A stretch of 64,000 bases of DNA from assembly GCA_039621445.1 (NCBI GenBank), contig CP154956.1, positions 94,368,406-94,432,405 of the forward strand. Direction: 5' to 3'. Made by a program: the position numbers and the translations under genes. This stretch comes from Euglena gracilis. Taxonomy: Eukaryota; Euglenida; Euglenophyceae; Euglenales. Positions 40,904 through 51,600 of the stretch are shown in pieces. Each line of letters starts with the position of its first letter. Position 1 is the first letter of the stretch. Under the pieces are notes generated by a model. It did not search any database. It was given only the letters and a program-made list of their open reading frames with translations, and had not been told where the DNA came from.

Positions 40904-42154
40904 TCACATCTGGCGCGGGCCAAGTTTCCTCGTCAGCGTCGACGTGCATCGCCGTGGACGGACTTTCCGACCTAGGCGAGCGGCGCTGTGGCTGCGGTGG
41001 TGCTGTGGCTGCGGCGTCAGATGTTCTGGGCCGCGGTCACGCTTGCCGGAGGCAGAGCTTGTGGGTCGTGCTGCTGGCGCTTCCGCCACAGCAACATGCC
41101 GCTGTCGCACTGGTGGACCTGATCGTGATGGGGCTGGGACTGCGGTGAGAACCGTCACAGCAGCACCATACTGCTGGCGCTCTTCCCCCGTCATTTCCGC
41201 CCAGGCAGGGTATCCCTGTCCAGCAGAAACAGGAGGCTGACGTGTGATTTGTCTCTGGACCGTCACAGCATATTCATACTGTTGACGTTCCTCCTTGGTA
41301 TCATACGGCCGGCCAGTCCACGGGTTGACGGGTTCATCCCGCACCTGGTGGACTTCCCACGGACGAGCGCTCCGGCCACTGTCAGACGTCGCAGGAGGGT
41401 TTCCCTCCGCGTGGCGTCTTGGCATAGGGTCAGGTATGGTAGGGTGTGGTTGAGGTGGATATGTGTACTGATCTCGTGGCACTGGTCTGTCCGCATAAAC
41501 AGTCACAGGTGCCTCCTGGGGATAATCCGCAGAGACAGTGTACTGAGACACACGTTCCTGCGCGGGATGATCCCGCCGGGGCATGCGCTCAAGGGATCGA
41601 AAAATACTTTCTTTCACACGTTGGTGTTCACTCCGGACAGGTGCTTCCCCTGTCTCTTCCTCGAGTAATCCGGGGAAGTGAGCACGAAAATGTGCAGTGT
41701 AAGTGCCAACCGGTGGAACTTGCCGTGCCACCTGTGGCGGGACTTCCACGCCCAAGTCACGCATGGTAATGTCCGCGGCGAATCCCGACGTGTCCGAGTC
41801 GGTGTAATACACCAGACCTGTCATCATCGCCTGGGCGCACATACACCACAGGGCTCGAGGGGTGTTCGCGATGGTCAAAATTTGACGACAGTGGTCATTC
41901 CACAATACCTGTGTGATGTGGTCTGGTGCCGAGTTTGCGCTCATACGCATCACCCGGTTCATCGTCTCCGCCGGTCGGTGGATCATCACACCCGCATACG
42001 GTGGGAGGCGACGAGAGCCTGATGGATGAGATGACCGCCCTTCCGCGGGCATCAGGGACATCCTGCTACTGCTGCTGGCTTCAGGGTTTCCCTGACCCGC
42101 AGTCCGTGCAGGTGGCTGTGTGGTAAAGCGGTCCTCCGCCTGGCTCCCTTCCAC
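40904..42154 (-). CDS. Diverged ORF3a homologue (416 aa), unknown function
   Basis: The frame is open over 416 codons. Its conserved block has VLWNDHCRQILTIANTPRALWCMCAQAMMTG and later ITMRDLGVEVPP, aligned with element A ORF3a (VLWDTHCRQILGLA, SMRTLGITVPP). The Pro-rich arms differ in sequence and are shorter. The frame ends inside the start of an ORF3b-like frame (40949-40710), echoing the overlap seen in element A. The leader upstream (42155-42290) reappears in inverse orientation at about 44100-44270, before the ORF3a start of element B. Confidence 0.65.
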   Translation of the reverse strand: MEGSQAEDRFTTQPPARTAGQGNPEASSSSRMSLMPAEGRSSHPSGSRRLPPYAGVMIHRPAETMNRVMRMSANSAPDHITQVLWNDHCRQILTIANTPRALWCMCAQAMMTGLVYYTDSDTSGFAADITMRDLGVEVPPQVARQVPPVGTYTAHFRAHFPGLLEEETGEAPVRSEHQRVKESIFRSLERMPRRDHPAQERVSQYTVSADYPQEAPVTVYADRPVPRDQYTYPPQPHPTIPDPMPRRHAEGNPPATSDSGRSARPWEVHQVRDEPVNPWTGRPYDTKEERQQYEYAVTVQRQITRQPPVSAGQGYPAWAEMTGEERQQYGAAVTVLTAVPAPSRSGPPVRQRHVAVAEAPAARPTSSASGKRDRGPEHLTPQPQHHRSHSAARLGRKVRPRRCTSTLTRKLGPRQM

Positions 42155-42536
42155 CGGGCAGCATGATACCGCCCGGGGTCGGTACGGTGGGGTGGTTAAG
42201 TTGTTGGTTGTGAGGTGGTAAGGGTAACCGCTTGAATATTGTCTGGTAAAAAAAAAATCTGCAGAAAGAAAGAAAGATAAGAATCAATGATAAACCGCTG
42301 CGGCTGGAAGCCACACAGCGCTCCGCGCCCGGGGCTCTGTGGAGGGACGGCGGAGCCAAAGCCGACCCCCAGGCCGAAGTTCCCTCAGAACGGCCCCATT
42401 CTTGCATCCCTCAGTTATCACGTTCCTTTCCCTTTTTTGTACATAGTGCACTCGATGCCTGGTGCGCACCGCTCCCGCCCCCCGCCACCGGGGTAGGCCA
42501 AAGGCAAGCGAGGCCGGCGCCTCGGTAGGAAGGGGA
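42155..42536 (-). other. Leader of the ORF3a homologue and unassigned sequence
   Basis: 42128-42290 (minus) matches 44100-44270 (plus): GGTTACCCTTACC, CATGCTGCCCGGTGG and GGAGCCAGGCGGAGGACCG are shared. 42291-42536 shows nothing recognisable. Confidence 0.5.
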
Positions 42537-42625
42537 GTGTGGGCGGCGGCGGCCAGAGCGCATGCGCACACAAAGTAGCGGAACCCTCCGCTCCTACCTG
42601 ACCACCCCTTTTTTGTATTTGCATT
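42537..42625 (-). repeat. Right terminal inverted repeat (89 bp)
   Basis: Inverse of 40119-40207. It is followed at 42626-42690 by a short inverted piece of a chromodomain (minus strand DHKIDKG...WKVRWK). Confidence 0.85.
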
Positions 42626-42690
42626 TTGGGTTTCCAGCGGACTTTCCAAAGGTGCACACCTTTGTCGATTTTGTGATCGATATTTTTATC
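42626..42690 (-). pseudogene. Inverted chromodomain scrap
   Basis: The minus strand encodes part of the element B chromodomain (IDHKIDKGVHLWKVRWK), the inverse of about 43890-43955. It marks a rearrangement point next to the integrase fragment. Confidence 0.6.
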
Positions 42691-43335
42691 TTACTCGGAA
42701 TTGAGCAACATTTTTCCATTATATACCGACCCAAAGGCAATGGTAGAGCCGAGGCAGCCGTGAAATCCGTCGTGAATATGCTTCGCATTTCACTGGCTGA
42801 CTCGCTCAGCAACTGGATATCAGTGCTACCATGGTCTTTGTTTTATATCAATACCCGACCAGGGTTGGTTTTCCCTCACTCTCCCTATAAATTAGTTTTA
42901 GGACAGGACCCTCCGGCCATAGGGGATGTCCCTTCGGAGAGACCCGCCAGAACGAGTGTCAGTTGCGAGACCTGGTTTGCGGAAGCAGAAAATCTACGTT
43001 CTGCAGTCCAGAAGCGAGTCACTGATATTCATGCAACTAAACGGAAATCGTTTTGCAGAATTTCAAGTCACCCGTGTATAGTTTTCGGTGACCGCGTGTG
43101 GTGCAGAATAGCCGTACCCGCATGCAGTCTTCCAAGCTGGACCCCCTTTGGCTCGGCCCCTGTGAAATCCTAGAACGACTAGGTACCAGCGGGCGATACA
43201 AGGTTGCATTACCGAAAGGTGTTGAGGACTTTCATATGGACGACTTCAAGCCATACCTGTAACCGCCGGATGGGAAACCCATCCCGTGCCTACACTTCAA
43301 GCCCCGTTCCAGATTACATGAGACGGACGACTTTT
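42690..43335 (+). pseudogene. Element B integrase C-terminal part, first copy (damaged)
   Basis: Starts within the catalytic core ([24 protein letters not shown], with the last catalytic Glu) and continues through DPPAIGDVPSERPAR. Frames shift near 43060-43100, and a stop follows in DFKPYL. The HHCC finger and first two catalytic Asp residues are missing. It overlaps the second copy as a direct repeat (about 42878-43335 against 43421-43878). Confidence 0.8.
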
Positions 43336-43363
43336 AAGTCACCGCACAAAGTGGTGAAAATCC

Positions 43364-44053
43364 TTGAAGAATTCAAATGGTCTTGATCACTCACAATTTC
43401 ATTCGCCTTACATTTTGCCTCACTCTCTCTATAAATTTGTTTTTGGACGGGACCCTCCGGCAATAGGGGATGTCCCTTCGGAGAGACCCGCCCGAATGAG
43501 TGTCAGTTGCGAGACCTGGTATGCGGAAGCAGAAAATCTACGTTCTGCAGTCCAGAAGCGAGTCACTGATATTCATGCAACTAAACGGACATTGTTTTTG
43601 CAGAATTTCAAGTCACCCGTGTATAGTCCCGGTGACCGCGTGTGGGTGCGGAATAGCCGTACTCGCATGCAGTCTTCCAAGCTGGACCCCCTTTGGCTCG
43701 GCCCCTGTGAAATCATAGAAAGACTAGGTACCAGCGGGCGATACAAGGTTGCATTACCAAATGGTGTTGAGGACGTTCATATGGACGACTTCAAGCCATA
43801 CCTGTCACCGCCGGATGGGAAACCCATCCCGTGCTTGCACTTCAAGCCCCGTTCCAGATTACCTGAGACGGACGACTTTTTAGTCGATAAAAATATCGAT
43901 CACAAAATAGACAAAGGTATGCACCTTTGGAAAGTCCGCTGGAAAGGGTATGGGCCCGAGGAGGACACTTGGGAGCCAGCAACCAGTTTTGTTGGGTGTG
44001 TCCAGCAAACTGGAAGCTGTGGAACAAAAAGCATAACATTGATATTTCCATGA
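43364..44053 (+). pseudogene. Element B integrase C-terminus and chromodomain, second copy
   Basis: A clean frame of 229 codons with [28 protein letters not shown] (a GPY/F-type module), [13 protein letters not shown] and a chromodomain [19 protein letters not shown]. It is a fragment: the catalytic core is absent. The preceding 43336-43420 is a join between the tandem copies. Confidence 0.8.
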
Positions 44054-44230
44054 CAAGTTTTTGAGAACGCATGGGAAACCCATGTTGTTTTCTTTCCTTT
44101 TATCATTGCTTCTTATGATTCTTTCTTTCAGCAGAATTTTTTTTTTAACCAGACAATAGTCAAGTGGTTACCCTTACCGCCTCACAACCAACAACCTAAC
44201 CACCCCACCATACCGACCCTGGGCGGTGTC

Positions 44231-44310
44231 ATGCTGCCCGGTGGAAGGGAGCCAGGCGGAGGACCGCCTTACCACCCCACCACTCACCCTCAACCTGACC
44301 AGTATGCGTA
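44231..44310 (+). pseudogene. Start of ORF3a in element B
   Basis: MLPGGREPGGGPPY follows the chromodomain by about 180 bp, the same place as ORF3a in element A, and matches the N-terminus upstream of 42154. Homology stops near 44310, where D2 begins. Confidence 0.55.
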
Positions 44311-44442
44311 CCGTGTGGCCGGTTCGAGGCCGGCCAACTACCCCAAGCGAACGCGGGCGGACCACCTGGCGGTAATCGGGCGACAGCCCAGGGTCGAGAC
44401 CGGAGAAGGCACTGCAGGCGGCACGCCTTATTATCGCCACCG

Positions 44443-44507
44443 GTACCCGAGTGGATCTGGCACTCGGTTGTGGTCCCAAAGACCCCGGTTCGAGTCCCGG
44501 CGGGTAG
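44443..44507 (+). tRNA. tRNA-like sequence (His-type anticodon loop), degenerate
   Basis: GTACCCG pairs with CGGGTAG as an acceptor (6 of 7), a TTGTGGT loop would give a GTG anticodon, and GGTTCGAGTCC resembles a T-loop. The anticodon and T stems have mismatches, so it is not a functional tRNA. A second T-arm-like hairpin (GGCCGG-TTCGAGG-CCGGCC) lies near 44318-44336. They may be the tRNA-derived head of a repeat. Confidence 0.3.
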
Positions 44508-44585
44508 CCCCAAGGGTGCAAAAAGAAAGGCCCGGCCGGAGAGAAAGAGAATTAGATCCTACGCCCCAGCCAACAGCCCTGGAAC

Positions 44586-46720
44586 TTGGAAGCAACAGCC
44601 CTGGAAGCTTACGACGCTACAGGAAGCAGCCAGGCAACAGCCCTGGAAGCTTACGACCCTACCCCACACAACAACCCATTCCTCGCGGCCCACTCTGAGG
44701 TGAACCTTAAGATCACCGGCCGAGGCCCAGCACTCGGCGACCCCACCCCAGCGATGCCCGCAATCCCCTACGGGGGCCCTCCATCACATCTCCGTGGGAG
44801 CCCCCACAGGGATACCCAATGCACAGCCCTAGCCCTGCTGTCCCCAAGTACAAATGATTTTGATCTCGATAGCCCTCGGGATCGAACCCCCACCCCACGC
44901 AAAGGAAAGTCAACCGGAAATCCCCTTTCCCCCCCGTTCCCATCGCTCAATGAAGCCCCATCAGTGCTGCCTCCACCCTTCTCCCCCACCGACTCCGACC
45001 CAAACCATCCCTCCATCTTCTCCATCCGTCCCCCACCCTCCTCCTCCTATACCCCACATCCCCCATCCTTCAGCCCTGATCCCCCATCCTACTCCTCCCC
45101 GACATCCGACGTCCCGGACCCAACCGACGAATCGCAGCCCCCCCAAGGGAGCCGGGACATGGGGCTGCGGACCCCGTTCTCCTCTTGGGCCACTCCCCGG
45201 CGCAAGAAGGTCCAGAGACTCTCCCCAGAGGAAGGGGGAGCAGAGGAGACTGAGGAGCAGGAGCAGTGGGAGGAACAACGGTGGGAACCTTGGGGGTCTG
45301 AAGGAGGATGGTGGCCTACCGAGGGTGACAAGCAGGACGAGGTGTTCAAAGACATCAAGGCGATGGCGGCGCAACAACAACAAGACATCGAGGTAGTCAA
45401 ACGACAGATCTCCGCGTGCGACACCGCAGTCGATCTTGTCCGCGACAAGCAACACGTGCGTATGACGTTTCGATGCGATGCGCGGCAGAGACCACAACGC
45501 TGCACGAAGCCGCGAGTGCTGCGCAAACCGCGATCACACAGCACGAGGTTCGCTTCGCGATGGTGGAACGAGATGTCCCAGGGTTGAAGGAGCAGATCAA
45601 GACCGAGGCGGCATCATCCTCCTCCTCCAAGGGTGCAGCCATCGACACCGCGACAATACACGCAATCAGCAAACACGATGCGCGAATCACCGTTGTTGAA
45701 AGCGAGGTCCAAATGGTGAAGGAGCAGATCAAGATTGAAACAGTGACGCGAAACAGCGACATCCAGTCCCTAGTGGAAATGATGCGGCGCGAACACGAGC
45801 AGCAAGCAGCAAAGGGATCACCAAAACCACAACAACCGATCCAGAACCCGGGGATGGAGGTGGCAATGAACAGAATGACAGTGCGGATCCAAGAAATCGA
45901 ACAATCGGAAGACCGACTGAAACGGGCAACGGTGGAGGAAGTGACGGCGATCAAGAAGGAGGTGGAGTCGATGAAACAAGCACAACAGACACAGGTGGCG
46001 GTGATTGCGAAGGAGATCCAGGAGATGAAGCAAAAACAACAGACAACACAACTCCAACAACCGACCACATCCGACACTCTCATCCAGGATCTGATCTTCA
46101 AGGTGCAGGCCCTCGAGCAGAACAACAAGCAGTTCAAGCGCGAGACGACGGAGTACGTCCGGAAGCTCGAGATCCAGGTGCACGACTTCCACCACCTTGG
46201 GACCAGGGTACAAGCCCTGGAGACCTCCATGGCCCGAGCCAAAGATGAGAAGCACAGAGACCTTTTCAGACTGAACAAGAAAGTCGAGGTGGCGGACGAA
46301 GCACTGGCAAGGGCCATGTAGCGGGTGGAGAACAAGACGCACGAGGAGATCAAACGACTTCAACTCCCACAACAACCACTCCAATCAACGGAAGAGGTGG
46401 AGGACGGCATCCAACAGCTGCGGGAGAGAGTGCCCCATGGGCAGGGAGCGTTCTCCAAGGCCATCAAGGAGACAAAGATACAGCTCAGGGACATACAGAG
46501 GTACATCCAGCTAATCCGGCAACAATCACGCCCCAATATAAGCAGCAGTGAACAGATGGAGCGAGAAGTGCAAGATCTTGCGAGACAGGTCGCACGGCTA
46601 CAGCTCAGCACAACAACGCCCATCCAGAAGCCACACATCCCCGTGAAGAAGTCCGTCAACGTGCAGAGGTCCACACATTCCCGTCCCAACCGTACCCAGA
46701 AATACAAGCACGTTTTCTGA
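44586..46720 (+). pseudogene. D2 gag N-terminal part, Pro/Ser-rich then coiled coil
   Basis: Begins with three repeats of an ALEAYD-type unit, then a Pro/Ser region (RDRTPTPRKGKSTGNPL), then a shift near 45415, then long heptad coiled coil (45416-46321), a TAG at 46319-46321, and coiled coil continuing in the same frame (RVENKTHEEI ... VQDLARQVARLQL). It is interrupted at 46712 by element T and resumes at 48353. I do not recognise the family; the position and coiled coil suggest Gag. Confidence 0.5.
46659..46712. repeat. 54-bp target duplication of element T copy 2 (left)
   Basis: Identical to 48299-48352. It starts ACGTGCAGAGG and ends TACAAGCACG. Joining D2 across one copy restores a continuous gag frame, so it is host sequence, not part of element T. 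Confidence 0.9.
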
Positions 46721-46965
46721 GATGTCTTTTTTCTGGGAATTCACTTGGATTTTCTGGCTTCAGCCCTTCAAAATACCACTTCTTTTGTAACCTTCTGCCG
46801 GAACTTCCACCAGTAAAACCCAATGCAAGGCATCAAAACAAAGTCTTCCAAGACGTTTTGAACAAGGTATTCAGCTTTTTGCCACCTACAAAGTGAAATG
46901 GCAATTTTTTGTGTGAATTAGGCTTTGCTCTTCCTAATTTTTGCTGGTGCCAGCCGCCCTCCCAC
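46713..46965. repeat. Element T copy 2, left terminal direct repeat
   Basis: 253 bp, same ends as copy 1; one or two substitutions relative to the right repeat. Confidence 0.85.
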
Positions 46966-48045
46966 ACACCCCTCCCAGGCCAATGCCGACAACCCACGAA
47001 GTTGGGCGGCTGGCATTGATCTGGGGATTTTGGTCTGGGTGTGGTTTTTTTTTTTCGGGGGGGGGCGCTGTCGAGGGTGTAATGTACAACAAAACCGATT
47101 AAAGCGTAAAGCAGCTGCTGCCAGCAATCCCAGCCAATACAACACAATCCTCCATGACCCCCCCTTGCCCACTCCTGGGCCCATTTGGGACGCCATCTGA
47201 GGAACCTGTGGTTTCCCCCCAGAAACCACAAGTTATCCCAGAAGGCCCCCCAGAAGCCCAGGCTGGCTCGGGTTGCCAATTGTGAATGCCAGGGCAGGGC
47301 CCCCTTGAAGCGGCACCCACAAAATGGCAGGGCGAGGCACCAACATTTTCAAAAATCCAAAACTGACATTTAAATTCTGACAATTGATTCTGCAAATCTT
47401 TTTCTGACATTGACATGTTGAACTTTCTTCTGCCCAAAATTGTGTGCATTGATCCGAGCCGAATCAGGTACCATTGACTGCCCAAAGGATTTACAACACA
47501 AATGGACAATTGAAACTGAGTTGCACAGTGTGTGGTGTGGCATAAGGGGCTGCTGGGCCCAAAAATGCTAAAGCATTTACCTCCCAACCCATCACAGCAG
47601 TACAGAACTTCGGGACTGGAAATGACATGTGCATTTTGCCTGGTGTGTCCTGGGGCTGCTGGGCCCAAATTTGCTTTTGGAAAGTGCCTCCCAACCCATA
47701 AATGGTGTGGCAAAAGGGGCTACGTGGCCCGAACTTTCCAGCAACGGACTCCCAACCCAAACAAAAGCACAAACTGCAGAAAACTGTCACAGAATCTGTT
47801 CCAAATGTTTTCAACCATCCAACACCCAGCTGCAAATTACAATCTGCAGCATGAGCAGGGTGTCCATCAGCAGTACATACCACAGCTTACTGCAGGTTCT
47901 GGAGGTTGTTGATCTCCTCCTCCTCCTTGGATTCCTCCTCCTGCTGCTGGCAGCCCCAGCTGCATTTCACTTCTAAATGTCTTTCTTCGATGGTTCTTTC
48001 ACTGATACTTGAACAACATGCCTTGGCAAGCCAGAATACCTTGAG

Positions 48046-48298
48046 TTTTCTGAGATGTCTTTTTTCTGGGAATTCACTTGGATTTTCTGGCTTCAGCCCT
48101 TCAAAATACCACTTCTTTTGTAACCTTCCGCCGGAACTTCCACCAGTAAAACCCAATGCAAGGCATCAAAACAAAGTCTTCCAAGACGTTTTGAACAAGG
48201 TATTCAGCTTTTTGCCACCTACAAAGTGAAATGGCAATTTTTTGTGTGAATTAGGCTTTGCTCTTCCTAATTTTTGCTGGTGCCAGCCGCCCTCCCAC
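48046..48298. repeat. Element T copy 2, right terminal direct repeat
   Basis: 253 bp, followed directly by the 54-bp duplication (48299-48352). Confidence 0.85.
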
Positions 48299-48352
48299 AC
48301 GTGCAGAGGTCCACACATTCCCGTCCCAACCGTACCCAGAAATACAAGCACG
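48299..48352. repeat. 54-bp target duplication of element T copy 2 (right)
   Basis: Perfect copy of 46659-46712; D2 gag continues after it. Confidence 0.9.
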
Positions 48353-50009
48353 ACAACAATCTTCGGTTGCGGTGCGACCGGAGCTCAGGTTGGCAAAAAA
48401 GAGCACGCGATCAATGGTGCAAAGTGAAGCAGTGACATCAATCCCAGTACAAGCAGTGATGCCAACGACGCAAGTGACACAGCCACCCAGGAGCACAACC
48501 GGAACAGCGGTGCGGGGGGTGGAAGTGACCATCGCCCCAGTGCAAGCACACACCGTCAGTCCACAACTCCAACTCCTACCCCCACAACTCCTGGAGTTCA
48601 TCAGCGGCAGACATCCCGGAAGGTTCAGCGGGATTGCAGAAGACTGACCAATGCGGAGAAGAACCTGGATTCCGTTTACTACAAGAAACGGAAGGGCTGA
48701 TGCCAGCAATGACCGATGCACAGCGATTGGCGTTGCTGCGAAGTGCACTCCACGAGGCCGGGGCTCTCCTGGTGGACCAGGAGCTGGAAGCCAATCTGGA
48801 ACTCGGGTACGAATAGTACTGGGCGCGCCTCGACCTGGAGTTCGGAGCGGAAGATAAGGAGACCCTCCGCCGCAAGCTCCACCGGCTGAAGATGGCGCAC
48901 GCGGGCAAGCCAACGGAGAAGTCGTGGCGTGAGCTCTACGCACAGATGATGACCCTGGCTGGGCAACTTGGCGATGTCAGTGATGCAGAACTGAGTCGTC
49001 TGTTGATGAATGCGATCCCAAGGGATCCGCGGCGAAGAAAGCTGGCGATGGAGGAGGACAAAAGGACAGAGAGGGGCACCTTGGTGCTCGATGGGCTGCA
49101 AATCGATGTGGGCACAGAGGAGGTGGAGAACATGGTGCTGTCGGAGACCGGGCTGAGACCACTTGCCGTGCGACGGTTCGGCAAGCGAGTGAAGGTGACG
49201 CCGCAAGGGGAAGAGCATCGGCATGCCATCAAAATGCGCTATGACCGGCAGCGGCTCCAGGGGGGAGCGTTGTCAAGGTCTCCCCGGACAATGCGTAGTT
49301 GGGGCCGAAAGAAATCAACGAGCTGATGACTCGTTGGCTCCCAACGGAGCAGCGGATCGCCAACGCGCCAGAGCCGCAGCAAAGCTCCGGCCCCCAAAGG
49401 CAAGACCATCTGCCACAGCCGCGGTGGCACCGGGAAGTGGATGCAGAGTGGGATGGTGCAGAAGAAGAAGAGGAAGAAGCTGTCCGGCAAGTGGGCAAGG
49501 GAAACAAACGGCAAGACAAGAGGCCCCCGACACCTCCAAAGGTGTCTGAGAAGAAGGAGGAGCAACCGACGAGCACGGTACAACCCGGACCACAGCCCAC
49601 CCAAAGTGCACCGTCACCGCCACCGGCGGTGAAGGGAGGAGATCGACAACCAGAGTGGTCATCATCGGGACAGTGGCAGAATGCCCCGTACCAAGGCGGA
49701 CCGTCGTGGAACAACTGGTGGGATGCCAAAGGCAAAGGAAAGGGGAACCCACAATGGTCAAAAGGGAGGAAGATGGCAAAGGTGGTGGACAAGACAAGGG
49801 TGGCAAAGGCAAAGGCGATGAGAAAGGCAAGAGCAAAGGAAAGGGAGATGGAAATGGCAAAGGAGGAAAATACGGCGGCCGGGGGAGGAGTGTCGCCGCA
49901 GTGGAGGAGTGGGAGGAGTGAAGGGGCTGCCCAGGCCCCAGGGCAGGAGGCCTGGGCAGGCAGTCAAAACCCCGAGCCGGAGACCGGCAAGGAGAAGCGC
50001 ACGAGGTGA
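48353..50009 (+). pseudogene. D2 gag-like middle part, RRM-like fold and basic tail
   Basis: Matches D1 27024-28114: MTDAQRLALLRSAL, (stop TAG at 48814-48816) YWARLDLEFG, LRRKLHRLK, then TLVLDGLQIDV...KRVKVTPQGEEHRHAI, a possible RRM-like beta-alpha-beta unit. A shift at GGGGGG (about 49261) and a TAG (about 49291) precede NELMTRWLPTEQ. The tail is Pro/Gln/Gly/Lys-rich. It ends TGA-TAA. Confidence 0.55.
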
Positions 50010-50239
50010 TAACCGTGCAGGTGTGATCCACCACCCTGTCCAGGCATCGAGAGGAGGAAGGATGGCAGGTGGTGGAGAAAAAGAAAAGAAACCGCAATCC
50101 AAGACAATCACCTCCGATGACACAACCTGACAAGGATCAAGGCGCAAAGGGAAGGAAGGAAGAAGAAGGGGAGAGATCTATGCCAAGGAAATGGCAAAGA
50201 TCAACGACAAAGAACAACAACCACTCCAAGGGAAAAGGA

Positions 50240-51600
50240 AGTAAGAAGGAAACGACAACCTCATCGCGACAACCACCTCAAGGGTCAACATCTACCACAC
50301 AACACCCTCCCCGCGACACCAACCGGCATCCACAACAAGAAAAGCAACACCTACCCCAAAGAAAGCAACATCCACTGCGCGACACCGACCGGCATCCACC
50401 ACAAGAAGAGCACCCAAGAAGCCTGACAGCCATGCAACAGCCCGACAACAAGCGACCAGAAACCCGGCAGCCACCCCACGTGCATCATCCGCCACAAGAA
50501 CCGTCATCTCCACCCCAGCATCACCACCATCGACATCTCCCACCAGAACGGATATCTAACCCGCAGCAGCCACCCCACGAGCAGCATCATCCACAAGAAC
50601 CGACATCCCCACCCCAACATCTCCTCCAACGACATCTCCCACCAGAACGGACATTCTAACCCCGACCCCGACTGCAGCCGCCGCCACTAGAACCGACACC
50701 ATCATCCAAGCTGCATCCTCCCCAACGACCACTCCCACCAGAACCTTCATCTTCACTGCAACAACTACCTCGACAGCAGCTACCCCACAAACCCGCATCA
50801 TCATCAGAGCGACATCTACTCCAACGTCAACATCCACCAGAACCTTCATCTTCTCCACAGCATCCACCATCGCGGCTGCCGCCACGAGAACCGACTCAAT
50901 CATCTAAGCCACATGCACTCCAACCACAACTCCCACGAGAACCTTCATCCGCAGCACGACATCCGTCATTGCAACCGCTGCCACGAGAACTGTCTTCATC
51001 TTTGCAGAGACATCCACCCCAACATTATCGTCCACCAGAACCTTCATCTTCTTCGCGACACCCACCTTTCGCGGCTGCCACCACGAGAACCGTCTCCGTC
51101 ATCTCAGCGACACCCACACCAACTTCATCGCCCACAGGAACCGTTATCTCCTCCTCAACACCCACAATCACTACAACCGCCACGAGAACCGATTTCGTCA
51201 TCTCAACAGCATCCACATCAACCACAACTCCCACCAAGACCGTCATCTGCATCACCACGACAGCTGCCTCTGGAACCGTCATCAAAGCGACACCCTCATC
51301 AACGATATCACCCACGGGAACCGTCACTTACTTCGCGACATCCACTGCCACTACAGCCGCCACTCGAACCGCCATCATCATCACAAGGAAACACCCCGCT
51401 ACCTCTCCCACAAGAACCTTCATTTTCGTCTCAACATCCACCTCAACAACAACCTCCACCGGAACCGACTTCTTCATTGCCGCATCCACACCAACAACAC
51501 CAACCACCAAGCGATTCCCAGCGTCAACCACAACCGCCTCAAGAAGGATCAAGGCAACATATACCACAAGAAACACCGCATCAACATCCAACATCCAGCG
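50240..51600 (+). repeat. Minisatellite-like His/Pro/Ser-coding repeats
   Basis: Degenerate tandem units of roughly 45-66 bp built on CCACCAGAACC(T/G)TCATCT and CGACATCCACC words. They stay open in two or three frames (PPREPSSS/RHPPQ and similar), giving a His/Pro-rich low-complexity domain ahead of the methyltransferase. D1 has a smaller unrelated repeat (about 28365-28445) at the same place. Confidence 0.65.

Larger units (their letters stand above)
40119..42625. mobile_element. 2.5 kb block bounded by 89-bp terminal inverted repeats
   Basis: 40119-40207 is the reverse complement of 42537-42625 with about three mismatches. The interior holds minus-strand relics of element A's ORF3a and ORF3b. 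It could be a DNA transposon or foldback element that carries retroelement genes, or the product of inverted duplication. No target duplication or transposase is visible. Confidence 0.6.
31044..44310 (+). mobile_element. Element B: decayed relative of element A, interrupted by other repeats
   Basis: 5' LTR, PBS, gag, UAG-hairpin, protease, pol and the start of ORF3a follow in the same order as element A. Between 39057 and about 42690 the pol is interrupted by an inverted D fragment and a 2.5 kb inverted-repeat-bounded block. It is joined at about 44310 to element D2. Many frameshifts, often at C-runs, and a deletion inside RT mean it cannot be autonomous. No 3' LTR is present in the window. 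Confidence 0.75.
46713..48298. mobile_element. Element T, copy 2
   Basis: 1586 bp, almost identical to 1218-2805. Terminal direct repeats of 253 bp are at 46713-46965 and 48046-48298. It is inserted in D2 gag with a perfect 54-bp flanking duplication. No coding capacity is apparent, so any enzyme must be supplied in trans. Confidence 0.85.

Noticed and set aside
45397-46353. Minus-strand 318-aa Cys/Ser-rich frame
   Set aside because: Antisense of the D2 coiled-coil region; the plus strand has clear heptads.
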